Below, piece by piece: positions 38,685 to 45,462 of a stretch of DNA of 45,462 bases; within the stretch, counting starts at the first letter, position 1; each line of letters opens with the position of its first letter. The position numbers and the translations under genes are program-made. Source of the stretch: Phil1 sp964487565 (GTDB lineage Bacteria > Bacillota > Clostridia > Christensenellales > CAG-138); the NCBI GenBank assembly GCA_964487565.1, contig CAZARN010000016.1, forward strand, positions 1 to 45,462. Direction: 5' to 3'. The notes below the pieces were generated by a model. The model was not told the origin of the DNA and searched no databases. It saw only the letters and a program-made list of their open reading frames with translations.

Positions 38685-39905
38685 TTCGCGCGCCTCGCGT
38701 ATATCGCGCAGGAAATTTGCCCTGATGAGCGCGTGACGGCGCTTCATTTCATCCGTGCGGCAGTTTTCAATCAGATTTTCATAGCGTGTGCGCACGTTTT
38801 GCAGCACGCTTTCCCATCCTATGGGTATCGTTTCGGCGGCCTTTTTGCCAATGGCCGCTATTTTTTCCTTATCGTCCATATTATCGTAGAGCACCGACGC
38901 AAGCGACTGCGCCGTATTGTCGCACAGCAGCCCGTTGAAGCCGTCCGTCACGTTCTCGGCGGCGCAGCTTCCCCGCGTAAGCACGGAAGGCGTATTCATG
39001 ACCGCAGCCTCGCGCATCACGAGCGAAAACGTGTCATACTGGGAAGGGAATGTGAACAGCGTCGCGCATTGATACAGCCCGTCGAGCAGCGCCGTGTCAA
39101 GCACATGGCCCGTGAATATAACGGCGTCCGCAATGCCAAGCTCCTCCGCTTTTTTCCTTATATGATGCTCATCCGGCCCCTGTCCGGTGAGTATCACCGT
39201 GAACAGCTTGCCGCGGCTCCTCAGTATCGCCGCCGCCTCAAGGATGAGCAATATGTTCTTTTTCCAGTTCATCTGACCGACATAGAGGAACACCGGATGC
39301 GATGTGTCGATGCCGAAGCGCTCCGCGGCGGCCTTCGCGTCCTCCGGCCGCATGGGACGCAGCTCCGTGCCGTTCTCCATCACGACCACCTCGCCCTTAT
39401 AGCCGTATTCGACGAGCACGCGCGCCGACGCTTCGCTGACAGCCCAGACTTCGTCGCAGCGCTCATAGAAATCGACGACGAATTTGACCCCTATGTTCGC
39501 CAGAAGCTCCGCATGGGTCGCCTTGTAAAAATCGTCATAGTATTTGGAGTGAAACGTGCCTATAAGCGGCACGTCATGCTTTATCGCGAGGCGCAGCGCT
39601 TCCTGCCCGGCAAAAAACGGCGTGTGGGCGTGGACGATGTCAAACGTCACCTCTTCGATGCGTTCGTTGTAGTGCCTGTCAAGCAGCGCGAATCCCGCCT
39701 TGTATTGCGGCGAGCCGGGCACCGGCGCCCCCGCATAGTCTATAAGCTCGAACGGGTATCCCCCGCGGTAGCCCGTGTCCGTCATTGGCGCGACGACATA
39801 CACCTCGTCGCCCATTTTCGGCAGCGTGCGCGCGTAGTTATAAACAACACGACCGACCCCGTCCACTATCGGATAAAAGGAATCGGTAAACTGACCGATG
39901 CGCAT
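38676..39905 (-). CDS. GT4 family glycosyltransferase
   Basis: The 409-residue protein starts MRIGQFTDSFYPIVDGVGRVVYNYA, the usual GT4 N-terminus with its GG/GV loop. DIVHAHTPFFAG and TFHSKYYDDFY follow. The C-terminal Rossmann fold holds FLYVGQMNWKKN and the family motif SQYDTFSLVMREAAVMNTPSVLT (the E-x7-E nucleotide-sugar site). It most resembles diacylglycerol or phosphatidylinositol glycosyltransferases of membrane glycolipids, but a polysaccharide role is possible. The RBS is GGGAG, and the ATG is at 39903-39905. Confidence 0.88.
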   Translation of the reverse strand: MRIGQFTDSFYPIVDGVGRVVYNYARTLPKMGDEVYVVAPMTDTGYRGGYPFELIDYAGAPVPGSPQYKAGFALLDRHYNERIEEVTFDIVHAHTPFFAGQEALRLAIKHDVPLIGTFHSKYYDDFYKATHAELLANIGVKFVVDFYERCDEVWAVSEASARVLVEYGYKGEVVVMENGTELRPMRPEDAKAAAERFGIDTSHPVFLYVGQMNWKKNILLILEAAAILRSRGKLFTVILTGQGPDEHHIRKKAEELGIADAVIFTGHVLDTALLDGLYQCATLFTFPSQYDTFSLVMREAAVMNTPSVLTRGSCAAENVTDGFNGLLCDNTAQSLASVLYDNMDDKEKIAAIGKKAAETIPIGWESVLQNVRTRYENLIENCRTDEMKRRHALIRANFLRDIREARESK

Positions 39906-40012
39906 TGATCTCACTCCCGATTGCATATTCCTGTATCTTCAGTCATTATAATCCCGGTTTTATTTTCCCGCAACGTCCTGCGACAAAGGGTGACAAAAGG
40001 TTCACACAACAG

Positions 40013-41653
40013 TCAAAATGCGTCCGGCGGATCATCCTCATCAACGGTGCGCGCGGCGGGCTCAAGCGAGCGGCGGGAGTATTCCGCGCTGAAATACGGG
40101 TCGCCGTCAACTATCATCGGCCTGAGCGCGTCATACGAACGCATCCTGACCTTCTCCGACGCCTGCGCTATGCGAGGCAGCCCCGTGTGGAGAAGCACCT
40201 CCGCATACGGCGTGAATATATTCGTGAGCCCGCGGCGCATGAGGCGCACGCACAATTCCGCATCCGCCCCGCAGGGCGCTATGCCGCCGTCGTCAAAGCT
40301 CTCGTCAAAACCGCCCACGCTGTGGAACACATCCGCGCGGATGAAGAGCGCGGCGCCCGACACCGCCGCCACGCCGCGCACGGTCTGCGTGAAGCGCAAT
40401 TTGCGCGCGCTGCCTTCCGCCGGGCGCGGATCGCCCTCATACGGGCTTGCGACGCCGCCCGCGAGCCCCACGACATAGCCGTCATGCACAAGGCGGCCTT
40501 CCCCGTTTGTGATGAGGCAGCCCACGGCGCCCGCCTTCCTGCGAAGGCCCTGCGCGCGCAGCGCGCCTATCACGTCCGGCGTGAAAAGCTCCGCGTCCCT
40601 CGATATGAAGAACAGCTCGTCCGCCGCCGCGCGCTCCGCCGCCGCGTTGCACAGTCTTGAAAAGCCCGTTGCCCCGTCCGTCACGCGCACTATGCTTGCG
40701 GCGCCGCTTTTTTCAAGTATTTCATAATACCGTTTCGTGCGTTCAGACGTGCTGCCTGCGTCCGCAATGATGATTTCAGGCTCATAGAACCCGCACGTTT
40801 CCTCAATGCTTTCAAGCAGGCGGCGAAGCTCGTCAGTGCCGTCCCTGTTCGGCACGACGATCGCCGTGCGGCTCCTTCTCGTCATCGCGGCGACGCGGAA
40901 GCTGCCCTGCCATAAACCGGCGGACACCGTGCAGTCCTGACCTGTGCGGTGAAGATACCAGCTCACCGCATCGGAACCCGCGCCGCACGGAACAGGCGCG
41001 GCTTTTTGCGCCCTTGTTAGGAGCACGCGGTCGATATGCGCCGCTCCGCCCGCCTTTGCAAGGCATCTGAGCGCATATGCGTATTCGGCCGCCGGATCCG
41101 GCGCGCGCGTGACGCCAGGCGCCGCGCATACGTCGAACACGCTTTTGCTCACCGCCAGCGGCGCGCCGAATAAATCATATGAAAGCGCGGTTATCTCATC
41201 ATAATCGCCCTTGAGCACGGGCTCCGTCCGCCCGTCCTCCCCCATGCGGTCCTCGTTTGCGTATATCAGCTTCGCGCCCGGCTCCCGCTCTATCCTTTTT
41301 GCAAAGCGATACAGCGCGTCCGGCGCCAGCGTGTCGCCTTCATTGAGCACTATAACGTAATCGCCCAAAGCGCCGAACGGTTCATCTGTCAGCTCATAGT
41401 GCGCGTATGTCTGCGCTTCGATCGAGGCCACCGTCGCCGACGCCGCGCGGCCGCCGCCCGCAATGGCCAAAATGAACCTCACAGGATCTGACGGAGCGTA
41501 TTCTGTCTGCCGTTCAAGCTCCTCCCGGCAAGGCGCGGTAAGAGCGATGAACGCCTTGTAATCCTCTTTTTGCGCGTCGGCGCCCGTCGCCTCCTTCGTT
41601 TGAAAGAGCGCGGCGAGCGCGTCGAAAAGCTTTGTTCCAACTCTCTTGTTCAT
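40013..41653 (-). CDS. Two-domain GT2-like glycosyltransferase, first domain degenerate
   Basis: The 546-residue protein has two GT-A regions. The first (about residues 55-260: ASIEAQTYAHYEL, DYVIVLNEGDTLAPDALYRFA, KLIYANEDRMGEDG) retains the start-of-domain and DxD-like acidic features of the WbbL/rhamnosyltransferase type. The second (about 265-500: TAIVVPNRDGTDELRRLLESI, EIIIADAGS, GFSRLCNAA, LFFISRDAELFTPD, FDDGGIAPCGADAELCVRLMRRG) is complete. It probably glycosylates a surface polymer. The start at 41651-41653 has no strong ribosome binding site. It runs in the same direction as the cyclophilin gene. Confidence 0.75.
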   Translation of the reverse strand: MNKRVGTKLFDALAALFQTKEATGADAQKEDYKAFIALTAPCREELERQTEYAPSDPVRFILAIAGGGRAASATVASIEAQTYAHYELTDEPFGALGDYVIVLNEGDTLAPDALYRFAKRIEREPGAKLIYANEDRMGEDGRTEPVLKGDYDEITALSYDLFGAPLAVSKSVFDVCAAPGVTRAPDPAAEYAYALRCLAKAGGAAHIDRVLLTRAQKAAPVPCGAGSDAVSWYLHRTGQDCTVSAGLWQGSFRVAAMTRRSRTAIVVPNRDGTDELRRLLESIEETCGFYEPEIIIADAGSTSERTKRYYEILEKSGAASIVRVTDGATGFSRLCNAAAERAAADELFFISRDAELFTPDVIGALRAQGLRRKAGAVGCLITNGEGRLVHDGYVVGLAGGVASPYEGDPRPAEGSARKLRFTQTVRGVAAVSGAALFIRADVFHSVGGFDESFDDGGIAPCGADAELCVRLMRRGLTNIFTPYAEVLLHTGLPRIAQASEKVRMRSYDALRPMIVDGDPYFSAEYSRRSLEPAARTVDEDDPPDAF

Positions 41654-41700
41654 ATGTTAAGTATGCTTCGGGAGCCGGTATTCAATTCCGTTCTTGTTTT

Positions 41701-42213
41701 TTATCTGCGGGGAAGCTTTTTGGGTTCGCAAAGCTCGCCCTCATCCGTCACGGTGATGTGTTTTATCACAACGTCGTGCACGGGCTTGTCCATGAAACCC
41801 GTGGGCGTGGCGGCGATCTCATCCACAACATCCATGCCGTCGCTCACACGTCCGAAAGCCGCATACTGACCGTCAAGATGCGGCGCGTCAGCGTGCATTA
41901 TGAAAAACTGCGAACCTGCCGAATCCGGGCTCTGCGCGCGCGCCATCGATATCACGCCGCGTTTGTGCCTGATCGGATTTTTTACGCCGTTTGACGCAAA
42001 TTCGCCCTTTATGCACCATGCGGGGCCACCCATCCCTGTGCCGTCCGGGCAACCGCCCTGGATCATGAAGCCCGGTATTATGCGATGGAAGGTCAGTCCG
42101 TCATAAAAACCTGTGCCTGCAAGATAAAGGAAATTCGCAACCGTGTTCGGCGCGGCGTTCCTGTCAAGCTCAAGGGTGATGATCCCTCCGTTGTCCATCT
42201 CGATCTTTACCAT
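41701..42213 (-). CDS. Cyclophilin-type peptidyl-prolyl cis-trans isomerase
   Basis: The 170-residue protein is a bacterial PpiB-like cyclophilin: GLTFHRIIPGFMIQGGCPDGTGMGGP and SAGSQFFIMHADAPHLDGQYAAFGRVSDGMDVV carry the active-site Arg, Phe and Gln residues. There is no signal peptide, so it assists folding in the cytoplasm. GGAGA precedes the ATG; the sequence ATGAATGG offers two near-adjacent ATGs in different frames. Confidence 0.93.
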   Translation of the reverse strand: MVKIEMDNGGIITLELDRNAAPNTVANFLYLAGTGFYDGLTFHRIIPGFMIQGGCPDGTGMGGPAWCIKGEFASNGVKNPIRHKRGVISMARAQSPDSAGSQFFIMHADAPHLDGQYAAFGRVSDGMDVVDEIAATPTGFMDKPVHDVVIKHITVTDEGELCEPKKLPRR

Positions 42214-42248
42214 TCATTTTCTCCTTATTTATATAGATTGTTGTTGTA

Positions 42249-43478
42249 TCAGTATATCATGTTCATCGCTATGGCGCCGTATATGTTGAATGCAATGCCA
42301 AAGCCCGCCGCCGCTTTCTCCCATGCGCGAAGCGTCGGCTGATGTTCAAGCGAAGACTTCGATCCCAGCACCATCGCAAGCGCAAGCGGCAGCATATCCA
42401 CCGTATATCTCGCGCCGAACTGCCATCCGCCCAATGTCTTGTGGGCGCAAAGCGCGAGCATGATGAGTATCTGCGCCGCAAGAAGCGCGACGCCCGTTGC
42501 GTTGATGTTGTGCCTCGCCGCGTCGCGCACAGCCGAAGCGAACATCAGGAGGAAAAACGGATTGGCCACATAAAACATGAATCCGTTAAAAATCGTATAA
42601 TCAAGCGAAAGCGAAAGTGTCAGCTTGACAGGCCTCAGCCATAAGTTGAACAGATTGACGCCGATGTATGAAAGATCGAACTGCCCTTTTTCGGATTCGA
42701 TGAACTCCGGCAGATAATTATGCCCGAACTCAAGCGGATTGCCGAAACGCGCGTAATTATACCACATATATGCGCCCGCCGCGCAGACGACCGGTATGAA
42801 CGCTTTCCACTGCATGAGAACCGTGCGCAGGAAACCGCGCTTGAGGGTTCTGTCCTGCATATAAAAATACACGAACAGCGGCAGGAACGCGAACGCCGAA
42901 AACGGGCGGCAGCCGACGGCAAGCGCCACGGCAAGATACGCCAAAACCCGTCTCTCGCGCACCGCCGCCGAAAGCGCAAGCAGCAAAAGCAGCATGTTGA
43001 GCGCCTGCGCCATGAACCAAACCCCGCCGTTCGTGCTCATCCACATCAGGTTGCTGCCCCAGACGATGAAAAGCGCGATGAGCGCAGCGTCGCCCGGCTT
43101 GAAGCGCGCGCGCAGCGAAAGCGAATACACCGTCGCGGCCGAACACATCGCGACCGCGGCGATGATCAGATTGTTCGGCGTGTTTTCACCGAATATCAGC
43201 GCAAACGGAAGCATGACCACCGACGGGAACGGCGGGAACGAAACATAGTATTTCCCTTCGAATATCGCAAGCTCCAGATAATCGTAATTTCTGCCGAGAT
43301 CCATGTCACCGCGAAGCCATGCAAGCGACTGGAGCGTATAGCTGTCCCATGAGCTGTGTGCAAGCAGCGTGCCACCGAAAAGATCGTGCAGCAGAAGATA
43401 GCCCAGCGCCATCAGTCCGAGCATAAGAAACAGCGTGCGTCGTTCCTCTTTTTTATTGCCGGGTCTTATCTGTTCCAT
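42249..43478 (-). CDS. Putative GT-C type membrane glycosyltransferase
   Basis: The 409-residue protein has about ten membrane helices. The first long extracytoplasmic loop starts SSWDSYTLQSLAWLRGDMDLGRNYDYLELAIFEGKYYVSFPPFPSVV. The acidic residues after the first helix and the SFPPFP loop recall polyprenyl-phosphate-sugar-dependent GT39/PMT-like enzymes. It may decorate lipids, proteins or wall polymers using a lipid-linked sugar. Its start overlaps the 3' end of buk by 13 bp, suggesting coupling or chance overlap. Confidence 0.6.
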   Translation of the reverse strand: MEQIRPGNKKEERRTLFLMLGLMALGYLLLHDLFGGTLLAHSSWDSYTLQSLAWLRGDMDLGRNYDYLELAIFEGKYYVSFPPFPSVVMLPFALIFGENTPNNLIIAAVAMCSAATVYSLSLRARFKPGDAALIALFIVWGSNLMWMSTNGGVWFMAQALNMLLLLLALSAAVRERRVLAYLAVALAVGCRPFSAFAFLPLFVYFYMQDRTLKRGFLRTVLMQWKAFIPVVCAAGAYMWYNYARFGNPLEFGHNYLPEFIESEKGQFDLSYIGVNLFNLWLRPVKLTLSLSLDYTIFNGFMFYVANPFFLLMFASAVRDAARHNINATGVALLAAQILIMLALCAHKTLGGWQFGARYTVDMLPLALAMVLGSKSSLEHQPTLRAWEKAAAGFGIAFNIYGAIAMNMIY

Positions 43479-44542
43479 ATAAATTCGTGCGGGGTCTCCT
43501 CGCCGCGCATAACGCGAAGCGCGCCTGAAGACAGGGCCTCCATTTCAAATTCGCCGGGCATTATCTCGACAGGCGCGATCCATTCCACCCTCCGCATTAT
43601 CTCGCCGGTCAGGCGTTTTGAATAAGCAACGCCGCCCGTGAGTATTATCCTGTCCACCTTCCCGCAGACGACCGTTGCAAGATCGCCTATGCCCTTCGCC
43701 GCGCCGTATGCCATTGCGTCGTATACAAGCTTCGCCTTTTCATCGCCGGCGTCTATCATGCGCTCGACCTCACGCGCGTCGGCCGTGCCGAGATGCGCCC
43801 GAAGGCCCGCGTTGCCGCGCACGCGCCGCGCCATCTCGCGCCGTGTGTATTTGCCTGAATAGCACATTTCAATGACGGAATCCACCTGCAGCTTGCCGCA
43901 GCGCTCCGGCGCGAAGCCGGCGTCGTCGTCGCTGTACATATCCACGGCGCGTCCTTTGTCGAAAAGCCATACGCTCGTGCCGCCGCCCAGATGCTGCACG
44001 ATGAGCGTGCAATCCTCAAAGGGCCTGTGCAGTATCTCCTCGGCGCACTTTCTCGCCATCGCGCGGGAGTTGAGCGCGTGTCCGCGGCTTTGTTTCATCA
44101 CGTCCGGAAGGCCCGTCAGCCGCGCGATCGGCGCAAGCTCATCCACGACCACCGGATCATAAATATATGCCGGTATGCCGAGAGGGCGCGCGATTGCGTC
44201 CGCGACGGCGCATCCCACGTTTGATATATGCTCGCGGCCGTTGTTTTCGGCGCTCACATAGGCTATCATATCGTCGTTTACGCCATACGCGCCTGTAAGA
44301 CACGGCGGCAGCATCCCTCCGCGCGAAACTATGCAGGAAAGGGATCCCTTGCTTATGCCGTGCTTTTCAAGCGCGTCAAGCACACATTTTTTACGATAGT
44401 CAAGCTGCTCTATCGCGCGGGAAAACGGCGCAAGCTCGCTTTCCTTATGTTCCGCCGATTCGCGAAAAAGCTCTTTCTCATCGTCGTATACAGCAATTTT
44501 GGTGGAGGTGGTTCCCGGATTGATAACAAGTATCCTGTACAT
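43466..44542 (-). CDS. buk: Butyrate kinase
   Basis: The 358-residue enzyme belongs to the acetokinase family, butyrate kinase branch. MYRILVINPGTTSTKIAVYDDE is the phosphate-1 motif, VQHLGGGTSVWLF the phosphate-2 and ILTGGVAYSKRL the adenosine motif. It converts butyryl phosphate and ADP to butyrate and ATP; a role for branched-chain acids is possible. The partner ptb (phosphotransbutyrylase) is not adjacent. The ATG at 44540-44542 follows AGGAGA. It is 74 bp downstream of the Spo0A-C gene with no terminator between, so they may share a transcript. Confidence 0.92.
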   Translation of the reverse strand: MYRILVINPGTTSTKIAVYDDEKELFRESAEHKESELAPFSRAIEQLDYRKKCVLDALEKHGISKGSLSCIVSRGGMLPPCLTGAYGVNDDMIAYVSAENNGREHISNVGCAVADAIARPLGIPAYIYDPVVVDELAPIARLTGLPDVMKQSRGHALNSRAMARKCAEEILHRPFEDCTLIVQHLGGGTSVWLFDKGRAVDMYSDDDAGFAPERCGKLQVDSVIEMCYSGKYTRREMARRVRGNAGLRAHLGTADAREVERMIDAGDEKAKLVYDAMAYGAAKGIGDLATVVCGKVDRIILTGGVAYSKRLTGEIMRRVEWIAPVEIMPGEFEMEALSSGALRVMRGEETPHEFIWNR

Positions 44543-44616
44543 AGGGCAACTTCTCCTGTGTGCGCCCCGCATTGCGGGGTGATGATGCGCGCAAGCGCCT
44601 TATGCGCTCCGCAGCT

Positions 44617-44994
44617 TCATTTTACCACAGCGAAATCTTTCTCTCCACTAAATTCATCCAATTCAAATAATATACTCTGCGCCAGCACGGCGATGAATTC
44701 CGTGTTTGTCGGCGGCCAGAATTTTTTGTCGCCGAACAGATATTCAAGCCTTTCGGCGTTGCCGTTTTCAAATGTCTTCTGCACGACAAAGCGTATGTTC
44801 CTTTCGATGCCCGCCTGTGTGCAGCCGAAGCGTTCGATCACCTTCGGATAAACAATACCCCGCATGTTGTAAAGATATTCCGGCTTTTTCAGGATAAGCG
44901 ACAGTATGAATTGCACATATGCGTATCCTTTGTATCTTGGATGCATGCCGATGGAACGCAGCAACAGTGCGGGAGCGAGAATTGAGTTTTCCAT
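44617..44994 (-). CDS. Stand-alone Spo0A C-terminal DNA-binding domain protein
   Basis: The 125-residue protein matches the Spo0A effector domain over its whole length: SIGMHPRYKGYAYVQFILSLILKKPEYLY, VYPKVIERFGCTQAGIERNIRFVVQKTFENG (recognition helix region) and PPTNTEFIAVLAQSIL. There is no phosphoacceptor receiver domain, so it cannot be controlled by the usual phosphorelay. It could compete with Spo0A for 0A boxes or be constitutively active. Its promoter region has two 0A-like boxes 10 bp apart. The RBS is GGAAGGA. A stop-to-start run of 74 bp leads into buk. Confidence 0.8.
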   Translation of the reverse strand: MENSILAPALLLRSIGMHPRYKGYAYVQFILSLILKKPEYLYNMRGIVYPKVIERFGCTQAGIERNIRFVVQKTFENGNAERLEYLFGDKKFWPPTNTEFIAVLAQSILFELDEFSGEKDFAVVK

Positions 44995-45053
44995 TTGTTG
45001 TTTCCTTCCTAAAAATTGGTGTGTTAATAAACAATATGTAAATATTTTGTTGC

Positions 45054-45102
45054 ATTATAGCATGACTTTACCAACTCATAACTTTTTCGATGAGTTTCGA
45101 CA
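45054..45102 (-). promoter_or_regulatory. Promoter with tandem 0A boxes upstream of the Spo0A-C gene
   Basis: On the minus strand a perfect 0A box TGTCGAA (45096-45102) and CATCGAA (45086-45092) start exactly 10 bp apart. They precede TATAAT (45054-45059) by 26 bp, which places the nearer box over the -35 region where no good hexamer is found. This is the arrangement of Spo0A-activated sigma-A promoters. The rest of 45103-45256 shows no gene. Confidence 0.6.
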
Positions 45103-45256
45103 AAATAAATTAACAAATTCATGCTCCCGCGCATAAAGAAATTGCATTTTGAACCCATGCGGGATCCCGCCCGCGAAAGAAATGTTGCCCTTTTCCCTTA
45201 TCGTAATGCATTATTGTTGCCAAAAAGTTGCCGGAAAGCAAAGTTTAAGAGTAAAG

Positions 45257-45299
45257 AAAAACCCCGAAAGCGGCTAATACACTGGCTTTTTCGGGGTTT
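45257..45299 (-). terminator. Terminator downstream of the tRNA-Gly/tRNA-Cys genes
   Basis: The arms aaaccccgaaa and tttcggggttt form an 11-bp stem. On the minus strand the hairpin is followed by TTTTTC, directly after tRNA-Cys. Confidence 0.8.
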
Positions 45300-45304
45300 C
45301 TTAT

Positions 45305-45378
45305 TGGAGGCGCCACCCAGAATCGAACTGGGGATGAAGGTTTTGCAGACCTCTGCCTTACCGCTTGGCTATGGCGCC
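45305..45378 (-). tRNA. tRNA-Cys(GCA)
   Basis: The gene is 74 nt. The acceptor is GGCGCCA/TGGCGCC, the anticodon loop CTGCAAA gives GCA, and CCA is encoded. Confidence 0.95.
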
Positions 45379-45407
45379 GGTTCGGATGCCGCGCATCCTG
45401 TGTTTTA

Positions 45408-45462
45408 TGGAGCGGGAGACGGGGCTCGAACCCGCCACCTCTGCCTTGGCAAGGCAGCGCTC
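45408..45462 (-). tRNA. tRNA-Gly(GCC), cut by the window end
   Basis: The 3' two thirds are visible on the minus strand: anticodon loop TTGCCAA (GCC), T-arm GCGGGTTCGAGCCCCGT and an acceptor ending CCCGCTCCA. The 5' end lies beyond 45462. Confidence 0.9.

Overview
The window comes from an anaerobic, spore-forming, GC-rich member of the Clostridia (Bacillota). The evidence is a sigma-G gene, an orphan Spo0A DNA-binding domain protein with 0A boxes, a monomeric [FeFe] hydrogenase, a butyrate kinase, GGAGG-type ribosome binding sites and sigma-A promoters with 17-bp spacers. A gut relative of the Christensenellales or Oscillospirales type is plausible, but the sequence alone does not fix the genus.

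Layout. 1-219 is the decayed 3' end of an IS3-family transposase. 436-980 is a six-tRNA cluster (Gly, Leu, Lys, Gln, His, Arg), all on the minus strand; two more minus-strand tRNAs (Cys and a cut-off Gly) close the window. 1065-12980 is core genome: an RsmF-like rRNA m5C methyltransferase, a YfcC-type transporter, a DUF2569 protein, a GH2 glycosidase paired with a secreted C39-like peptidase, sigG, tcdA, a dipeptide epimerase, a zinc-ribbon protein preceded by a long structured leader RNA (raiA-motif-like), and a GlsB/YeaQ membrane protein. 24447-45000 is core again: a lipoprotein, recR-ybaB-dnaX, trpS, a DUF554 protein, proC, hydA, a LexA-like regulator, a small membrane protein, a membrane-anchored PQQ-type propeller, hflX with an EamA transporter, glycosyltransferases, a cyclophilin, a membrane glycosyltransferase, butyrate kinase and the Spo0A-C protein.

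Between them, about 13.09-24.35 kb reads as one integrative and mobilizable element. One end has a large serine recombinase, a TnpW-like protein, a MobA/MobL relaxase split by one in-frame amber codon, a DUF3847 protein, a MOBQ-like oriT, an excisionase-like HTH protein and a sigma-factor-like protein. The other end carries cargo: a divergent HxlR regulator with an N-terminal cysteine and a plus-strand operon. The operon encodes a cysteine-rich peptide of four ACGSACG repeats, a radical SAM/SPASM maturase, a flavin/ferredoxin fusion protein, a nitroreductase, a PPC/DUF296 protein, a zinc-type macrodomain and a SirTM-type ADP-ribosyltransferase.

This cargo is the most interesting part. Macrodomain-SirTM pairs are known for reversible ADP-ribosylation of a lipoylated GcvH-like carrier, but no carrier or lipoate ligase is present here. 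In their place is an ACGX-type radical SAM peptide system with redox enzymes, under a probable thiol-sensing repressor. The suggested reading, which is inference, is a redox-stress-induced system in which a modified cysteine-rich peptide, or one of the operon enzymes, is regulated by reversible ADP-ribosylation.
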